Shown piece after piece: positions 15,091 to 23,762 of a stretch of DNA of 24,883 nucleotides. Position 1 is the first letter of the stretch; every line of letters starts with the position of its first letter. The position numbers and the translations under genes are program-made. Under the pieces are notes generated by a model. The model made no database searches. It saw only the letters and a program-made list of their open reading frames with translations, and was not told the origin of the DNA. The stretch is taken from contig JBMHCR010000018.1 of assembly GCA_049889815.1 (NCBI GenBank), positions 1 to 24,883 of the forward strand. The letters are read 5' to 3'. The DNA is from JBPOFY01 sp049889815 (GTDB lineage: Bacteria > Verrucomicrobiota > Verrucomicrobiia > Opitutales > Coraliomargaritaceae).

Positions 15091-17628
15091 ATGACCACAA
15101 CTGCACCCAAGCCTAAGAAGGCATCTACCAAGAAAAAAGCTGTACCGAAAGCTAATAAAGCTTCCGCGGCAGTTCGCTTTGATGTCGAGACAACGACTGA
15201 TGCAATGAAGGCTTCAATTTTGAACCACCTCCGCTTTACATTGGCCCGCCATTCCGAGAGCGCCACGCCAGATGAGTGGTGGACTGCTACTTGTTATGCG
15301 GTCCGCGATCGCCTTCTCGATCGTTTCATGAAGACTCAGGAGACGCACAGCACCAAGAAAGTGCGTCGCGCATATTATCTGAGCCTCGAGTATTTGATGG
15401 GCCGCCTGCTAGTGAATAACCTGCACAATGCCGGTATTTTTGATCAGACACGAGATGCGCTCGCAGAGCTCGGTCAGGATTTAAACGAGATTGCTGATGA
15501 GGAGGCAGATATGGGTCTCGGTAATGGTGGCCTTGGTCGCCTCGCAGCGTGCTTCCTTGATTCACTTGCGACACTGGACCTTCCTGCCATCGGCTACGGC
15601 ATCCACTACGAGTTCGGTCTCTTTCGCCAGGAGTTTAATGATGGTTACCAAATCGAGCATCCAGATGCTTGGATGGTGAAGGGCTGCCCGTGGGAGATCA
15701 TGCGCCCGAACTACTCACAAGAGGTTCAACTCTTCGGTCGAGTAGAGCATCAAATGGACGACAAGGGGGTCTTCCATCCGAAGTGGGTCGACTATAAGAC
15801 CATCGAAGGTGTGCCATACGATATCGGTATCGTCGGTCACGGCGCCGAGACCGTTAATTTCCTTCGTCTTTGGGATTCCAAGTCCACTAAGGAGTTCGAT
15901 CTCAGCGTTTTTAATGAGGGCGGCTACGTCGAGGCCGTTCGTGATAAGGCAATGGGTGAGACCATCTCCAAGGTTCTGTATCCGAATGACTCAACTGAGA
16001 ATGGTAAGGAGCTTCGCCTCATCCAGCAGTATTTCTTCGTTACTTGCTCGCTCAAGGATATCATCCGTCGCTTCCAACTCGCGCACAGCGATTGGGCAGA
16101 GTTTCCGAAATATAACGCACTTCAACTCAACGATACACACCCTGCAGTAGCCGTGCCTGAGCTGATGCGCCTCTTGATTGATGCGTATGGTCTCGATTGG
16201 GACACTGCATGGGATATCACGCGTGAGACGTGCAACTACACTAACCACACACTGCTTCCTGAAGCGCTTGAAAAGTGGAGCGTGCCGTTATTCGAGAAGG
16301 TGTTGCCGCGTCACCTCGAGATTATCTATGAAATCAACGCGCGCTTCCTCGAAGATGAAGTCGAGGCAAAGTGGCCGGGCGACGATTCCAAGAAGTCCGA
16401 GCTTTCGATTATCGAAGAAGGTTATCCGAAGATGGTGCGCATGGCCTATCTTTCGGTGGTAGGTTCAACAAAGGTGAACGGTGTTGCTGCACTTCACACT
16501 GAGCTGCTTAAGAAGGATCTGTTCTCAACCTTCCATGAGCTCTACCCGAACAAGCTGATCAATATGACTAATGGTATCACACCGCGTCGTTGGTTGCTTG
16601 CATGCAATCCGGGGCTAAGTGAGCTTATCTCTGAAAAAGTCGGTAAGGATTGGCCGAAGGATCTCGATAAACTTCAGGCAATTTCAAAATTTGCCGATGA
16701 TGCTAAGTTCCAAAAGCGCTTCATGGACATCAAGCGTGCGAATAAACAAGCATTTGCAGACTTCGTCCTTGCGGATTCTGGAACAGTCATTGATCCGGAC
16801 GCACTCTTCGACGTGCAGATCAAACGTCTGCATGAGTATAAGCGCCAGCATTTGAACTTGCTGCATATCCTTACGCTGTACCGCCGCTTGCTCAACGATC
16901 CGACTTACGAGATGCATCCACGTGTATTCATCTTTGGCGCAAAGGCGGCACCTGGTTACGCACTTGCGAAGAATATCATCCGTGCGATCAATAAGGTCGG
17001 CGAGAAGATCAACAACGATCCACGCATCGAAGGTAAGATCAAGATCGTGTTCCCGCAGAACTACCGCATCACCATGGCGGAAAAGATGATTCCTGCTGCA
17101 GACCTATCCGAGCAGATTTCAACTGCAGGTAAGGAGGCATCCGGAACCGGGAATATGAAGCTCGCGCTCAACGGTGCCTTGACTGTTGGCACACTCGACG
17201 GCGCTAACGTTGAAATCGGCGAGGAAGTCGGCGACGAGAATATCTTCATTTTTGGTAATACTGTTGAACAGGTTCAGGAGATCAAAGCCAAGGGCTATAA
17301 CCCTTACGATTACTACAATAGTAATTGGGAACTCAAGGCAGTCATCGATTGGTTGCGCTCGGACTACTTCACTCTGGGTGAGCAGGATGCGTTTGCACCC
17401 TTGTGCAGCAGCTTGCTTGAGGGTGGGGATCCATACCTCTGTCTTGCAGACTATGCTGACTACGTGCGTGCACAAGAAGAGGTCGACAAAGCATTTAGCG
17501 ACAAGAAGCGCTGGGCGAAGATGGCGATTCTCAACACCGCGCGCGTCGGTAAGTTCTCTTCTGACCGCACGATCAGCGAATATGCGAAACACATCTGGAA
17601 GCTCAAGCCAGTGAAGGTTGGCAAGTAA
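15091..17628 (+). CDS. glgP: Glycogen/starch/alpha-glucan phosphorylase
   Basis: This is a PLP-dependent GT35 enzyme (845 aa) that releases glucose-1-phosphate from glycogen or maltodextrin with phosphate. The first about 28 residues are a Lys/Ala-rich tail not usual in the family. The conserved body begins around residue 35. Landmarks are LSLEYLMGRLL, LGNGGLGRLAACFLDSLATL (about 150–165), GYGIHYEFGLF, QLNDTHPAVAVPELMRLL, NMTNGITPRRWL, the RLHEYKRQ block, and the PLP-lysine segment EASGTGNMKLALNG, with the lysine at residue 690. Length and motifs are those of a complete enzyme. No other glycogen genes are adjacent. A terminator follows 24 bases after the stop, so it appears to be a monocistronic unit. 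Confidence 0.97.
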   Translation: MTTTAPKPKKASTKKKAVPKANKASAAVRFDVETTTDAMKASILNHLRFTLARHSESATPDEWWTATCYAVRDRLLDRFMKTQETHSTKKVRRAYYLSLEYLMGRLLVNNLHNAGIFDQTRDALAELGQDLNEIADEEADMGLGNGGLGRLAACFLDSLATLDLPAIGYGIHYEFGLFRQEFNDGYQIEHPDAWMVKGCPWEIMRPNYSQEVQLFGRVEHQMDDKGVFHPKWVDYKTIEGVPYDIGIVGHGAETVNFLRLWDSKSTKEFDLSVFNEGGYVEAVRDKAMGETISKVLYPNDSTENGKELRLIQQYFFVTCSLKDIIRRFQLAHSDWAEFPKYNALQLNDTHPAVAVPELMRLLIDAYGLDWDTAWDITRETCNYTNHTLLPEALEKWSVPLFEKVLPRHLEIIYEINARFLEDEVEAKWPGDDSKKSELSIIEEGYPKMVRMAYLSVVGSTKVNGVAALHTELLKKDLFSTFHELYPNKLINMTNGITPRRWLLACNPGLSELISEKVGKDWPKDLDKLQAISKFADDAKFQKRFMDIKRANKQAFADFVLADSGTVIDPDALFDVQIKRLHEYKRQHLNLLHILTLYRRLLNDPTYEMHPRVFIFGAKAAPGYALAKNIIRAINKVGEKINNDPRIEGKIKIVFPQNYRITMAEKMIPAADLSEQISTAGKEASGTGNMKLALNGALTVGTLDGANVEIGEEVGDENIFIFGNTVEQVQEIKAKGYNPYDYYNSNWELKAVIDWLRSDYFTLGEQDAFAPLCSSLLEGGDPYLCLADYADYVRAQEEVDKAFSDKKRWAKMAILNTARVGKFSSDRTISEYAKHIWKLKPVKVGK

Positions 17629-17652
17629 GCCTACTACAGATGTCTACAGAAG

Positions 17653-17679
17653 GGCGCTCCGCAAGGTGCGCCTTTTTTT
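17653..17679 (+). terminator. Rho-independent terminator of glgP
   Basis: GGCGC-T-CC (17653–17660) pairs with GG-T-GCGCC (17665–17672) around a GCAA tetraloop, with one T·T mismatch, and is followed by seven T's (17673–17679). It lies 24 bases after the glgP stop. Confidence 0.88.
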
Positions 17680-17680
17680 G

Positions 17681-17704
17681 GTAGGGTGCGCTCGTCGAGA
17701 GCGC
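17681..17704. repeat. REP-like palindrome after glgP terminator
   Basis: GTAGGGTGCGCTCGTCGAGA begins a segment whose GCGCTC (17688–17693) and GAGCGC (17699–17704) form a hairpin with loop GTCGA. Its TTGGTAGGG-GCGC opening resembles the hairpin at 11500–11527, suggesting members of one dispersed family. The rest of the 17705–17915 gap shows no convincing gene. Confidence 0.4.
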
Positions 17705-17915
17705 CGTTCGGTAGTTCGCTTCGCACCACCGTATCTTGTGGATGCGTATGTGAGAGTGCTGGACGAATGGTTGCCTCTGCGAAGCAGCTCATCGTCAGTT
17801 TGAGGGCCAGATAGTGCACAGTTTATCCTTAACGTTTACTCCCAATCATAGACTTAATCCCTCAGATTCTAGTATTTACGCCGAAAGCTTTTCTCTTACA
17901 GTTTTCCGTATGGTC

Positions 17916-17990
17916 GTCCCCGTAGTTCAACGGATAGAACTACTGTTTCCTAAACAGTCGATCTGGGTTCGATTCCCAGCGGGGGCACCA
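17916..17990 (+). tRNA. tRNA-Arg (anticodon CCT)
   Basis: This is a complete tRNA with encoded CCA. The acceptor GTCCCCG (17916–17922) pairs with CGGGGGC (17980–17986) with one G-T pair. T8/A9 are present. The anticodon stem ACTGT/ACAGT (17942–17946, 17954–17958) holds loop TTCCTAA with CCT at 17949–17951. The T arm centres on GGTTCGATTCC, followed by discriminator A and CCA (17988–17990). It reads the rare AGG codon. No typical terminator follows. Instead, its last 19 bases are repeated 156 bp downstream. Confidence 0.93.
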
Positions 17991-18146
17991 CTTGTTTGAT
18001 TAGCGAAGCGTTGGGTGGCGCTTGGGCAGATTGCCGATTTTGGGTTGTATGGGAATCTCACCTTCGGTGTTCCGGTTCGCTTCGCGCCCGGTCATGGCGC
18101 CTTTCGACACGCTCAAGGCTCGGAACAATTCCCAGCGGGGGCACCA
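17991..18146 (+). repeat. Segment ending in a second copy of the tRNA-Arg 3' tail
   Basis: The last 19 bases of tRNA-Arg (ATTCCCAGCGGGGGCACCA, 17972–17990) occur again, without change, at 18128–18146. The 137 bases between the copies contain CTTCGC-rich tracts but no gene. The arrangement, with a tRNA tail as a short direct repeat bounding a small insert, parallels the tRNA-Met locus and looks like an att-type duplication or a small tandem duplication whose tRNA body was lost. Confidence 0.8.
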
Positions 18147-18401
18147 TGCTTCGCCTGTTAGGCTACGCACGGCGCAGCCCTGTTTAGCGTAACAGATGCG
18201 AACATGAGTGCGCCGCATAGCCCCGTAGGGGCGACGAGGTGCATGAGGGGTGTTGTGTTAAGACAAGTGTGGTTTCTTTGCAGGATTCGGTTCAGTTGTT
18301 TAGAGGTGCTTCGCCTGTTAGGCTACGCATGGCGCAGCCCTGTTTAGCGCAACAGATGCGAACATGAGTGCGCCGCATAGCCCCGCAGGGGCGACGAGGT
18401 G
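18147..18401 (+). repeat. Pair of 95-bp direct repeats, 160-bp period
   Basis: A 95-bp segment beginning TGCTTCGCCTGTTAGGCTAC is present at 18147–18241 and again at 18307–18401. The copies differ at about three positions. The repeat abuts the duplicated tRNA-Arg tail directly. It contains short inverted parts such as CCCCGTAGGGG. The region holds no plausible coding sequence, and the next gene starts at 18520. It appears to be non-coding repetitive DNA, possibly part of a dispersed family. Confidence 0.85.
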
Positions 18402-18519
18402 TTTTGTGTGAGTGGGTTGGGATCGTTATCCTCAATGCTCTGTCAAGCTCCACACCTCAAAAGCATGTAAAAATCGCTTTGCAACCTATGGGTTGTGCGC
18501 TTGTTATGGTGTTCTTTCC

Positions 18520-21189
18520 ATGCGGCTTTTCGTAAATACCTCTACCTGCTTTGTCGTGTTCTGTTTGAGCGCTTTGCTTTTGCATGCGCAGGTGCCGCTG
18601 GAAGTGGATCAATTGGAGACTGGGAAGTCGGGTGATTCGATTGCATTGGACTGGCGAATCGACGCAGCGGACCGAGCCTTGCGTTCGGGCTTGGTAGGGC
18701 TGGCGGAAAGTAGCTATCGATCCGTTTTAGAAAATCCGAGTTTACCGCTCGGACGTGAAGATCCAATTCGGGTGCGTTTGGCGAGTACCTTGATCGCACA
18801 GCGTAATTTTCTAGAGGCTAGCGAGGTGTTGGATCTGGTTTCAGAGCGTGGTCAAAACGGGCAGTATCATTTGTACCGAGCCATTGCCAGTTATGGTGGT
18901 GGAAAAGATATCAGACGTAGTAGGTTCGTTGAGTCGATGAAACAGGTCAACCCTTCTCAATTGGATGCATTTGATCGCCCTTGGTGGCACCTCGTGCGAG
19001 GTTTGCGAGCAGAGTTGCAAGAGAAGCCTGAAGAGGTGATGGCGGCCTTTCAGGTAGCTGCGGATGTAGCAAGCACAGATGCGCAGAAAGCGTTTTTTGA
19101 AAGTCTAGTCTACCGTCAGAAGTTGTTGCAGACTCCCTCGGATGGATCGCTGGCTATCGAATTGCGTGGGCAGTTAGAGCAATTTTCGACTCAAGCTTCC
19201 GCTTTTACCTATGCTCGCGAGTATGCCGTCGTATTGAGCAACCTGGGGCGTTCGGAGGAAGCGATCAATGTCTTGGTCGAGCAGCGTTTGAATAATAAGG
19301 AGCTCAGCATTTTGCAGCGTGAGCAATTGCTCTTGCTCATGGGCGTGATTGCGGGTGTCGATTCGCAGCGGGGTACGGAGGCCCTGCAGCAGTTGTTGCG
19401 CAATGGAAAGACCAAAGAGACGATGCGTCTCGCGCTGCAGCTCCTTGCAGGCGATCCGGCTGCTCTCAGCAATGGGCTCACCGAGTTTCTCGATCAAATG
19501 GTCGCCCTCGCAGAGCCGCACCCGCTGCTGGGTGAGATGTATTATATTCGCAGTCAGCTGTCATTAGCGCGCGCCGAAGCGGCGTTGAGCTTGGACCCAC
19601 CGAATCTCGAGCTCGCCGAGTCTGAGACTGCCAAGGCAGTGAAAGATGCCGAGTTTCTCCTGGAGCAGTTTCCCGGTCTACAGCAGATCACCAATGTGTA
19701 TCGCTTGCTCGCCTATGCCGCGGTTCAGCGTAAACCAGCACAGTATCGAGCGGCAGCAGATTTTCTTATTCAGCTTCGCGATCAGACCGAAAACGCGAGC
19801 GATCGCGCGCTGCTCAACCGTTTGATCGGCGATTGTTATTTCCTTAATCGCGATTTCGACAATGCAGTCGATTTTTATGACGCCGCTTATACCCGTTCGT
19901 TCGAAGACGATGCTGACGACGGCTTGTTCTTGCGCCTAGTGACGGCGGAGGTGCGTTCGGGCCAGATTCAATCCGCGATTCGGCATATTGATGAAGCTGA
20001 TTTTAGCGGGCGTGTGAGCACCGCGGACCGTTGGCGTTCGGAGTGGAATGTTGCACAGGCGCTGATGGAGCAGGGGCAGTTGGAGACAGCGCTCACCCGT
20101 GTGCGCTTGCTGTTCGAGAGTATCGATTCAACAAAGGTGCCGACAGTTTTGGAGTTTCGCCTCGGTTGGTTGGAGTTGTATCTGACACACCTCGCGGGAG
20201 GGTCGGGTGTCCTCTTACAGGATGTGGAGATGCTCCTGGCTCGAGTCGAGGCGGTCCCCGTCGGCAAGCTTGAGGAATACGAGGCGCAGCTCTTGATCAC
20301 CGAATTGATTCTTTTACAGGCGCAAGTCCTAATTCAGTCGGGTGCAAGTAATGAGGCGGTCGCTGCTTTGGAGCGACTTCGCGTTGGCTATGCGGGTAGT
20401 TCTGCGGCGCAGCGTTCTTATCTTACCGAGGCTGACTACTACGCCTCGATTAACGACTTCCAAGCGGCTCAGGAAACACTCACGAAACTCGCAACCACCT
20501 ATCCGAACAGCGAGCTCGCACCGCAGGCATTGTTTGAGGCCGCGCTTTACTGCGAGCGTCGCGGAGCCGACTTTTATGAAGAGGCCGTCCTTCTCCACGA
20601 TAAGATCGCTGAAGATTATGCCGCCGATCCATTGGTCTATTCCGCGCGCTTAAAGCAGGGTGATCTGCTGCGCAAGATGAACAACTTTGCCGGCGCGCAA
20701 ATCATTTATGAAAATTTAATTAATGTCGCGCCGACGCATCCGCGTCGTTACATCCCTCAACTTTCTCGGGTGGATTGTATGCTTGCCTTGGCGAAAAACG
20801 GCAAGGCGCAGCTCGACGATGTGGTCCTTTCGCTCGAAGAACTGCTCGATATCCCGAACCTACCCGTCGATTTTCAGGCCGAGGTCGGCTACAAGTGGGG
20901 CTTTGCTTTGAATAAGCGTAACGAACCAGAGAAAGCGAAGGAGATCTTCACCATCATTTCCAGTAGATTTCTGTTAGACGGAGAACAAGCCGTTCAGCTT
21001 GGCGCCAGCGGTCGCTATTGGATGGCGCGCACTATGCTGGCGCTCGGCGGCTTGCTGGAAGACTCTGCGGAGCTGGCAGAGGCACGTCGTGTGTATCGTA
21101 AAATGGTCGCCTTTAATTTACCAGGACGTAATCTGGCCTTGGATCGAGTGAATACGATTCAGGTCGTTGATGAAACTGTTTCCCAATAA
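18520..21189 (+). CDS. Large exported tetratricopeptide-repeat protein
   Basis: This is an 889-aa secreted protein. The ATG at 18520 is chosen because it gives a clear signal peptide (MRLFVNTSTCFVVFCLSALLLHA, cleavage likely near HA|Q). The upstream frame from 18412 begins in repeat DNA. The mature part is almost all helical. TPR-type pairs are visible, for example LIGDCYFLNRDFDNAVDFYDAAY (about 435–457) and ALFEAALYCERRGADFYEEA (about 668–687). It would lie in the periplasm or on the inner face of the outer membrane. It is followed 17 bases later by ExbB-, ExbD- and TonB-like genes, so it probably works with that energised complex, loosely like CpoB with Tol-Pal though much larger. The exact role is unknown. 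Confidence 0.85.
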   Translation: MRLFVNTSTCFVVFCLSALLLHAQVPLEVDQLETGKSGDSIALDWRIDAADRALRSGLVGLAESSYRSVLENPSLPLGREDPIRVRLASTLIAQRNFLEASEVLDLVSERGQNGQYHLYRAIASYGGGKDIRRSRFVESMKQVNPSQLDAFDRPWWHLVRGLRAELQEKPEEVMAAFQVAADVASTDAQKAFFESLVYRQKLLQTPSDGSLAIELRGQLEQFSTQASAFTYAREYAVVLSNLGRSEEAINVLVEQRLNNKELSILQREQLLLLMGVIAGVDSQRGTEALQQLLRNGKTKETMRLALQLLAGDPAALSNGLTEFLDQMVALAEPHPLLGEMYYIRSQLSLARAEAALSLDPPNLELAESETAKAVKDAEFLLEQFPGLQQITNVYRLLAYAAVQRKPAQYRAAADFLIQLRDQTENASDRALLNRLIGDCYFLNRDFDNAVDFYDAAYTRSFEDDADDGLFLRLVTAEVRSGQIQSAIRHIDEADFSGRVSTADRWRSEWNVAQALMEQGQLETALTRVRLLFESIDSTKVPTVLEFRLGWLELYLTHLAGGSGVLLQDVEMLLARVEAVPVGKLEEYEAQLLITELILLQAQVLIQSGASNEAVAALERLRVGYAGSSAAQRSYLTEADYYASINDFQAAQETLTKLATTYPNSELAPQALFEAALYCERRGADFYEEAVLLHDKIAEDYAADPLVYSARLKQGDLLRKMNNFAGAQIIYENLINVAPTHPRRYIPQLSRVDCMLALAKNGKAQLDDVVLSLEELLDIPNLPVDFQAEVGYKWGFALNKRNEPEKAKEIFTIISSRFLLDGEQAVQLGASGRYWMARTMLALGGLLEDSAELAEARRVYRKMVAFNLPGRNLALDRVNTIQVVDETVSQ

Positions 21190-21206
21190 CCAGATACATA
21201 GCTAAT

Positions 21207-21866
21207 ATGGAATTTTTTAAAGATACGTTTATCTTGCAGGGCGGACTTGTGATGTACCCTTTGCTTTTCGTGAGCGTGCTCGGATTCATTATTTTTATTG
21301 AGCGAAGCTTATTTTTGCACAAAGGGCAGATCGGCACGGAGGATTTTCTGAGTGGGATTAAGAACCTCGTGAATAAGAAGCGCTTGGTTGAGGCCTTGAC
21401 ACTCTGTGAAGATACACCCGGACCGATGGCGCGCATCGTTAAATCGGCACTTCTGAAATTTGGCGACTCAAGCGAAGCAATCCGTGGGTCGATACAGGCA
21501 GCTGCACTGGTCGAAATCCCCGCACTCGAACGACGTATCGGCACAATCGCTGCGATTGCTCGAATTGCTCCCTTGCTCGGCTTTTTGGGAACACTTATCG
21601 CGGCTGTTCAAGTGCTCTATGCCTTGGAAGGCGCGGCTGCAGATAGTGGCGAATTTAGTCGCTTGCTGGCCGAGGCATTGATCACATCGGCGATAGGACT
21701 GGCCATTGGGGTCATGGCGACCTTGGCACACCACTTTCTCTACGGCCGCGTTCGTTCGCTGGTGCACGATTTTGAGTGGGTGGGGCACAATATCCTCGAA
21801 TATTTAACCACGATCCCACCTTCGGATTTGAGTGCCGTAGAGCAGACTGCGGAGAAGCCTGAGTGA
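21207..21866 (+). CDS. MotA/TolQ/ExbB proton channel family protein
   Basis: This is a 219-aa inner-membrane protein forming the proton channel that energises a TonB- or Tol-type system. Three membrane segments are visible: about 12–36 (GGLVMYPLLFVSVLGFIIFIE), about 112–139 (IARIAPLLGFLGTLIAAVQVL), and about 155–180 (AEALITSAIGLAIGVMATLA). The APLLGFLGT block and the Thr-containing third helix are family hallmarks. A cytoplasmic loop of about 75 residues lies between TM1 and TM2. It sits between the TPR gene and the ExbD-like gene, with the stop overlapping the next ATG by one base. ExbB and TolQ cannot be told apart from sequence alone. Confidence 0.9.
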   Translation: MEFFKDTFILQGGLVMYPLLFVSVLGFIIFIERSLFLHKGQIGTEDFLSGIKNLVNKKRLVEALTLCEDTPGPMARIVKSALLKFGDSSEAIRGSIQAAALVEIPALERRIGTIAAIARIAPLLGFLGTLIAAVQVLYALEGAAADSGEFSRLLAEALITSAIGLAIGVMATLAHHFLYGRVRSLVHDFEWVGHNILEYLTTIPPSDLSAVEQTAEKPE

Positions 21867-22420
21867 TGGGTTCGATTCCACAGAAGAGCGCCGACGAGCC
21901 TCTGCCGCAATCGATGGCCGGTTTCACTTCGCCATTGAATCTCCTGGCACACTTGCACCGTCCGAAGATGAAACTTGATCTGGTGCCGGTCTTGGACCTG
22001 CTTACTATCGGTCTTATGATAAGCCTGTTGTTCACGCGTTTCGTCATGGTGCCGGGTGTGCAAATCGATTTGCCCGATTCTGATTTGCGTATTCCGCATA
22101 ACGGTGGGTCGGTCGCTGTGTTGACGATTGGCAATAAGGGTATGCTGTATTTCGACGGCAGCGTTTATGAGCAAGCTTCCATCGAGCGCGCGTTCAATCA
22201 GCACATAAGAGCGCGGTCTGGATCTGCGGGAGAAGCGGTTCTATTTGTTAAAGCACAAGGTAGTATGCCCCTCGAATCATTGCTCAAACTTTGCGAGATG
22301 GCTCAGAAGGCCGGTTTCAGTCAAGTGCAGATCGCGGGCGAGAAGACCCGTGAAATCGAGGAGTTTATGCCTACCGCTCCGCTGAGTGATGAGCAGGAGT
22401 TTGCGCCGCTCGTTTTGTAA
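21866..22420 (+). CDS. ExbD/TolR family biopolymer transport protein
   Basis: This is a 184-aa inner-membrane partner of the ExbB-like channel. The ATG at 21866 (TGATG overlap) is preferred; a GTG at 21863 adds one residue. A cytoplasmic N-tail of about 37 residues is followed by one membrane helix (about 39–62, LVPVLDLLTIGLMISLLFTRF) holding the conserved Asp (D44) needed for proton-driven function, then a periplasmic domain ending in the family's LLKLCEMAQKAGFSQVQIAG strand-helix-strand. The N-tail is longer than usual. Its stop overlaps the next start (TAATG), so translation is coupled through the cluster. Confidence 0.9.
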   Translation: MGSIPQKSADEPLPQSMAGFTSPLNLLAHLHRPKMKLDLVPVLDLLTIGLMISLLFTRFVMVPGVQIDLPDSDLRIPHNGGSVAVLTIGNKGMLYFDGSVYEQASIERAFNQHIRARSGSAGEAVLFVKAQGSMPLESLLKLCEMAQKAGFSQVQIAGEKTREIEEFMPTAPLSDEQEFAPLVL

Positions 22421-23184
22421 TGTTTTCTACGGTCAACAGTCCAGATACAGATGGTGGTAAAAAGCGGTTGCTGATCTCGCCTATGTTACGTGTGGCCCTC
22501 CTTATTGGCGTCTTGGTTCATTTGGCTGGTTTTCTGATTTTTCGTATAGAGTCCAACAAGTTGCCGACTAGTGATACGAGTGTTTCTTTCGTTCAATTCA
22601 TTTCCGCGGACTCTATTGCCAGCGACCGCGCCCTCGAAGAGCAGGCGCAACTGTTCGATTCTGCGCCCTTGTTCATTCCCACCGAGTGGAATGCCGCGCA
22701 GAGCGGATCGTTTGTTCCGCGTGAACGAGCATTAGAACGCTTTCCCAGATATGAGCCTGAGATCAATCTGAGCGCTGCCTTGTATGCCACGGATCTACCC
22801 GCGGGTGATCAAAAAACTGTGACCAAGCCTATGGATTTGCTGCAGTCGCGGTTTTGGGTGTTTTTTGACGGCTTGGCGCAATCCCCGCAAGATATCGAGC
22901 TATTTCCAACAGCAGGTCACCATGCTGAAATTTTTGTACTCGGGCAGGATAGATCAGCCTTCTCATTGGAGAGCCCCTTGGTGTTTACCGATACGTCTGC
23001 GGTTCCCGAGCCTGTCCAACTCTATTTTCGAGTTTCCGCTACCGGTCGGAGCATCGGCGATGCCGTGATCGCACAGAGCTCTGGGAATGCAGCCTTTGAC
23101 TCAGCTGTTCAAGCGTGGTTACGCCGCCCGGAGACGATTGGGCAACTGCCGGTGGGGTATCTTTCAGTCACGGTTTATCCATAA
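22420..23184 (+). CDS. TonB-like energy transducer
   Basis: This is a 254-aa protein anchored by one N-terminal membrane helix (about 22–42, MLRVALLIGVLVHLAGFLIF), with the rest in the periplasm. Its position after ExbB- and ExbD-like genes and its C-terminal segment (PVQLYFRVSATGRSIGDAVI..GNAAFDSAVQAWLRR, about 193–240) point to a TonB C-terminal fold. The usual Pro-rich spacer is missing and the conserved YP motif is not clear, so it is a divergent member or a TolA-like analogue. It is the last gene of the four-gene envelope cluster. Confidence 0.7.
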   Translation: MFSTVNSPDTDGGKKRLLISPMLRVALLIGVLVHLAGFLIFRIESNKLPTSDTSVSFVQFISADSIASDRALEEQAQLFDSAPLFIPTEWNAAQSGSFVPRERALERFPRYEPEINLSAALYATDLPAGDQKTVTKPMDLLQSRFWVFFDGLAQSPQDIELFPTAGHHAEIFVLGQDRSAFSLESPLVFTDTSAVPEPVQLYFRVSATGRSIGDAVIAQSSGNAAFDSAVQAWLRRPETIGQLPVGYLSVTVYP

Positions 23185-23255
23185 CTCTACCCTGTTTTTT
23201 GAAAATCATCACTTCGCGGTTGCGGGCAGCATTCGAAGGGACGTAGATTGTTGAA

Positions 23256-23762
23256 ATGGAAATCGAAACACAGCCATCCAGTTCGTCGGTCGTGGATGAG
23301 GCTACACTGCTCAACCAACTGGAAGCATTGACCCAGTCTTGGGGTGAACGCCCGTCATGGGATGCGTATTTCATGGCGACTGCATTGCTGATGGCGTCTC
23401 GCTCCAGTTGCGACCGTCTGCATGTGGGCTGTGTTGTGGTTTCTGGTGGAACTCAGAAGAACCGTATCGTGGCCGCGGGTTACAACGGATTCCTGCCTGG
23501 TGCCTCGCATATCTCTCGGGTTCGCGACGGGCACGAACAAGCAACCGTCCACGCCGAGCAAAACGCAGTTAGCGATGCCGCGCGCCGCGGTGTTTCTCTC
23601 GAAGGGGCGACCGTTTATATCACTCACTTTCCCTGCATCAATTGCGCGAAGATCCTAGCCGCTGCCGGAATCAGCTGCATTAAATACCACCGCGACTACA
23701 AAAACGACGAACTCGTCCCTGGACTCTTGCAAGAGGCGGGGGTCACGATTGAGAAACTGTAA
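23256..23762 (+). CDS. Deoxycytidylate (dCMP) deaminase family protein
   Basis: This 168-aa cytoplasmic zinc enzyme would deaminate dCMP to dUMP, feeding thymidylate synthesis. The zinc and catalytic motifs are HAE at 99–101 and PCINC at 126–130. The leading PSWDAYFMATALLMASRS and VGCVVVSGG..RIVAAGYNGF are characteristic of the ComEB/dCMP deaminase branch rather than tRNA or cytidine deaminases. About 30 extra residues precede the conserved start. It overlaps the next gene by one base (TAATG). Confidence 0.93.
   Translation: MEIETQPSSSSVVDEATLLNQLEALTQSWGERPSWDAYFMATALLMASRSSCDRLHVGCVVVSGGTQKNRIVAAGYNGFLPGASHISRVRDGHEQATVHAEQNAVSDAARRGVSLEGATVYITHFPCINCAKILAAAGISCIKYHRDYKNDELVPGLLQEAGVTIEKL

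Noticed and set aside
17618..17803. 61-aa frame after glgP
   Set aside because: It runs through the terminator and a palindrome and has no coding features.
18147..18401. CRISPR array
   Set aside because: Only two units of 95 bp, too long for CRISPR repeats, and no cas genes nearby.
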